From the NCBI GenBank assembly GCA_947476855.1, contig CANJSR010000251.1, positions 1 through 7,252 of the forward strand: DNA of 7,252 nt, written 5' to 3'. Shown piece after piece: positions 5,994-7,252 of the stretch. The stretch is from Acetobacteraceae bacterium (GTDB taxonomy: Bacteria > Pseudomonadota > Alphaproteobacteria > Acetobacterales > Acetobacteraceae). Position numbers and translations under genes: made by a program. Below the pieces are notes generated by a model. It was not told the origin of the DNA and made no database searches. It was given only the letters and a program-made list of their open reading frames with translations. Numbering within the stretch: position 1 is the stretch's first letter; each line of letters opens with the position of its first letter.

Positions 5994-7252
5994 CTACTCC
6001 AGCACGGACGCCGCCGAACGGCGCGGTAGTCGATATTCCCCCGCTCGCTGGGTCACCCCGATCCGGTCCAGATACTCCAGCACCTGGATCGTCAGGTTCC
6101 GCCCGATCCCGGAAGCCTGGTTGAACATCCCCGCCGTGAACCCCGCCGTCTCCTGATCGGCGGCGAGGCTCGCGGCCAGCTCCCCCAGTTCCACCACCGT
6201 GGCCGGCAGGAAGAACCGGTTCGGTGCCACCCGCACCAGCAGGCCGAAGCGCTCCAGCCGGACCAGGCATTGCTCGACCTCGGCCGGTTCCATCGCCAGG
6301 TCCTGCGCCAGCTCCCGCACGCGGGGTGGGCGCGTTCCGGCCGCGACCAGGCGTGGCTCCAGTGTTTCCCACAGCGTGCGATCGGCGGGCGCAAGCACTG
6401 GCCGGTGATCGGGCAGGGAGAGCGCGCGGGCCTGCCGGATCACCAGCCCGCGCTCGATCATCCCCTGCAGGATCGCCTCCAGCAGGGGGGCGGGCAGGGT
6501 GGTCGCGACGGACAGCAGCATCACCTTGGTTGGCCCGGGCTGGCTGGGGTGGCTCGCGTGCCAGCGCGCCAGCCGTTCGGTCAGCAGCGCCTCGGTTTCC
6601 GCGCGCTTGCCGGCCGAGACCAGCACCTGCCGTCCATCCAGCACGATCCGATCGGCGGATGGACCGGCTGGCTGGAGATCGATGTTCCGCGCCAGCGCCA
6701 GATGCGTCAGGTCCACCCACCCCTCCGCCGCCAGCAGCCCTTCCACCACCCTTGCCGGATCGGCGGGCGCCAGCGCCGCCAGCACCGCCGCCCGCGTCTC
6801 CCGCCGGACACGGCGGGCGGGGGCAAACGGATCGACCACCGTGCCACCGGCGACAACCCGTCCCGTGCTGTCGTCGCGCAGTACCACCCGGTCACCGAAC
6901 AGCGCCATGGTCGGGTGATCCAGGCGGAGGCTGACGAACCCTTCCTCGTCCGCCTCCAGATCCGCCGCGCCCAGCACCAGCGCCCGCCCCGGGAGCGACG
7001 CGGCGCCGAGATGGGCATGCACCCGCGCGCCATGTTCCAGCGCCCGGTCGGCGGTGGCCCGGACCCGCGCGTCGATGCGCTGGGTCGGAAGGTGCAGGTG
7101 TTCGGCCACCAGCCAGTCGCCGCGATGGATCGCCTCCCGCGTCACGCGGGGGCCGGTGATCGCCAGGGCGCAGCGGTCGCCAGCCTGGGCGGTCGGGGCC
7201 TGGGCATGATGGCGCTGGATGCCGCGGACCCTGACGCCGAGGCCGGCCGGCC
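5994..7252 (-). CDS. selB: Selenocysteine-specific translation elongation factor SelB, C-terminal part
   Basis: The frame is open from the right edge to a TAG at 5996-5994, giving 418 visible residues. The start and the GTPase domain lie outside the window. SelB is an EF-Tu-like GTPase that carries Sec-tRNA to UGA codons marked by a SECIS hairpin, which its C-terminal winged helices bind. Visible residues near the edge (VRVRGIQRHHAQAPTAQAGD) fit the conserved domain II segment, and DRVVLRDDSTGRVVAGGTVV (about 120-139) fits domain III. The rest, about 270 residues, forms the winged-helix repeats and ends with FNQASGIGRNLTIQVLEYLD and GVTQRAGEYRLPRR, a typical SelB C-terminus. With roughly 200 residues missing, the full protein would be about the normal 610-640 residues. 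A GTG at 7145 could be misread as a start, but homology continues upstream of it. The gene implies that Sec-containing proteins such as formate dehydrogenase are encoded elsewhere. Confidence 0.93.
   Translation of the reverse strand, partial: PAGLGVRVRGIQRHHAQAPTAQAGDRCALAITGPRVTREAIHRGDWLVAEHLHLPTQRIDARVRATADRALEHGARVHAHLGAASLPGRALVLGAADLEADEEGFVSLRLDHPTMALFGDRVVLRDDSTGRVVAGGTVVDPFAPARRVRRETRAAVLAALAPADPARVVEGLLAAEGWVDLTHLALARNIDLQPAGPSADRIVLDGRQVLVSAGKRAETEALLTERLARWHASHPSQPGPTKVMLLSVATTLPAPLLEAILQGMIERGLVIRQARALSLPDHRPVLAPADRTLWETLEPRLVAAGTRPPRVRELAQDLAMEPAEVEQCLVRLERFGLLVRVAPNRFFLPATVVELGELAASLAADQETAGFTAGMFNQASGIGRNLTIQVLEYLDRIGVTQRAGEYRLPRRSAASVLE

Noticed and set aside
5863..6720. 285-codon minus-strand open frame from selB into repeat unit 4
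   Set aside because: It overlaps selB in another frame and ends in translated repeat DNA. The composition is Gly/Ala/Arg-biased with no recognisable motif.

Overview
This 7.25 kb, GC-rich window reads as chromosomal DNA of an alphaproteobacterium. The best single indicator is an alphaproteobacterial-type SspB adaptor ending in a VSLDAF tail. A class I (Fe-S) fumarase and a SelB factor fit a metabolically versatile member, perhaps of the Rhodospirillales/Acetobacteraceae, but that placement is only a guess. Coding density is high and most genes belong to well-known families.

Layout, left to right. (1) 1-896: a partial antibiotic-biosynthesis-monooxygenase-like (ABM) gene on the minus strand and a MarR-family regulator on the plus strand diverge from an 80-bp AT-rich intergenic region. 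That region holds an imperfect inverted repeat overlapping a plausible promoter of the monooxygenase gene, a classic local-repressor layout. (2) 984-2931, all minus strand: an MdtG-like MFS exporter, then an AbrB-type antitoxin and a PIN-domain (VapC) toxin whose genes overlap by 4 bp. A perfect 10-bp palindrome sits over the exporter stop codon and inside a candidate promoter of the toxin-antitoxin pair. (3) 3114-5402, plus strand: sspB (ClpXP adaptor), then a full-length class I fumarate hydratase with all three expected cluster cysteines. (4) 5403-5993: a non-coding block between two convergent genes, filled by four head-to-tail copies of a ~134-bp hairpin-rich repeat. (5) 5994-7252, minus strand: the C-terminal two thirds of selB, the selenocysteine-specific elongation factor; its GTPase part lies beyond the right edge. 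This implies that the organism makes selenoproteins.

The genes do not form one pathway. The window is a patchwork of short units: a regulator-enzyme pair, an exporter plus toxin-antitoxin module, proteolysis adaptor, central metabolism and selenoprotein translation. I see no clear new multi-gene system. The least explained element is the four-copy repeat array. Its units have mutually exclusive pairing possibilities, and one stem position changes from G-C to A-T between copies. The next most interesting items are the palindromes at the vapBC-like and monooxygenase promoters.
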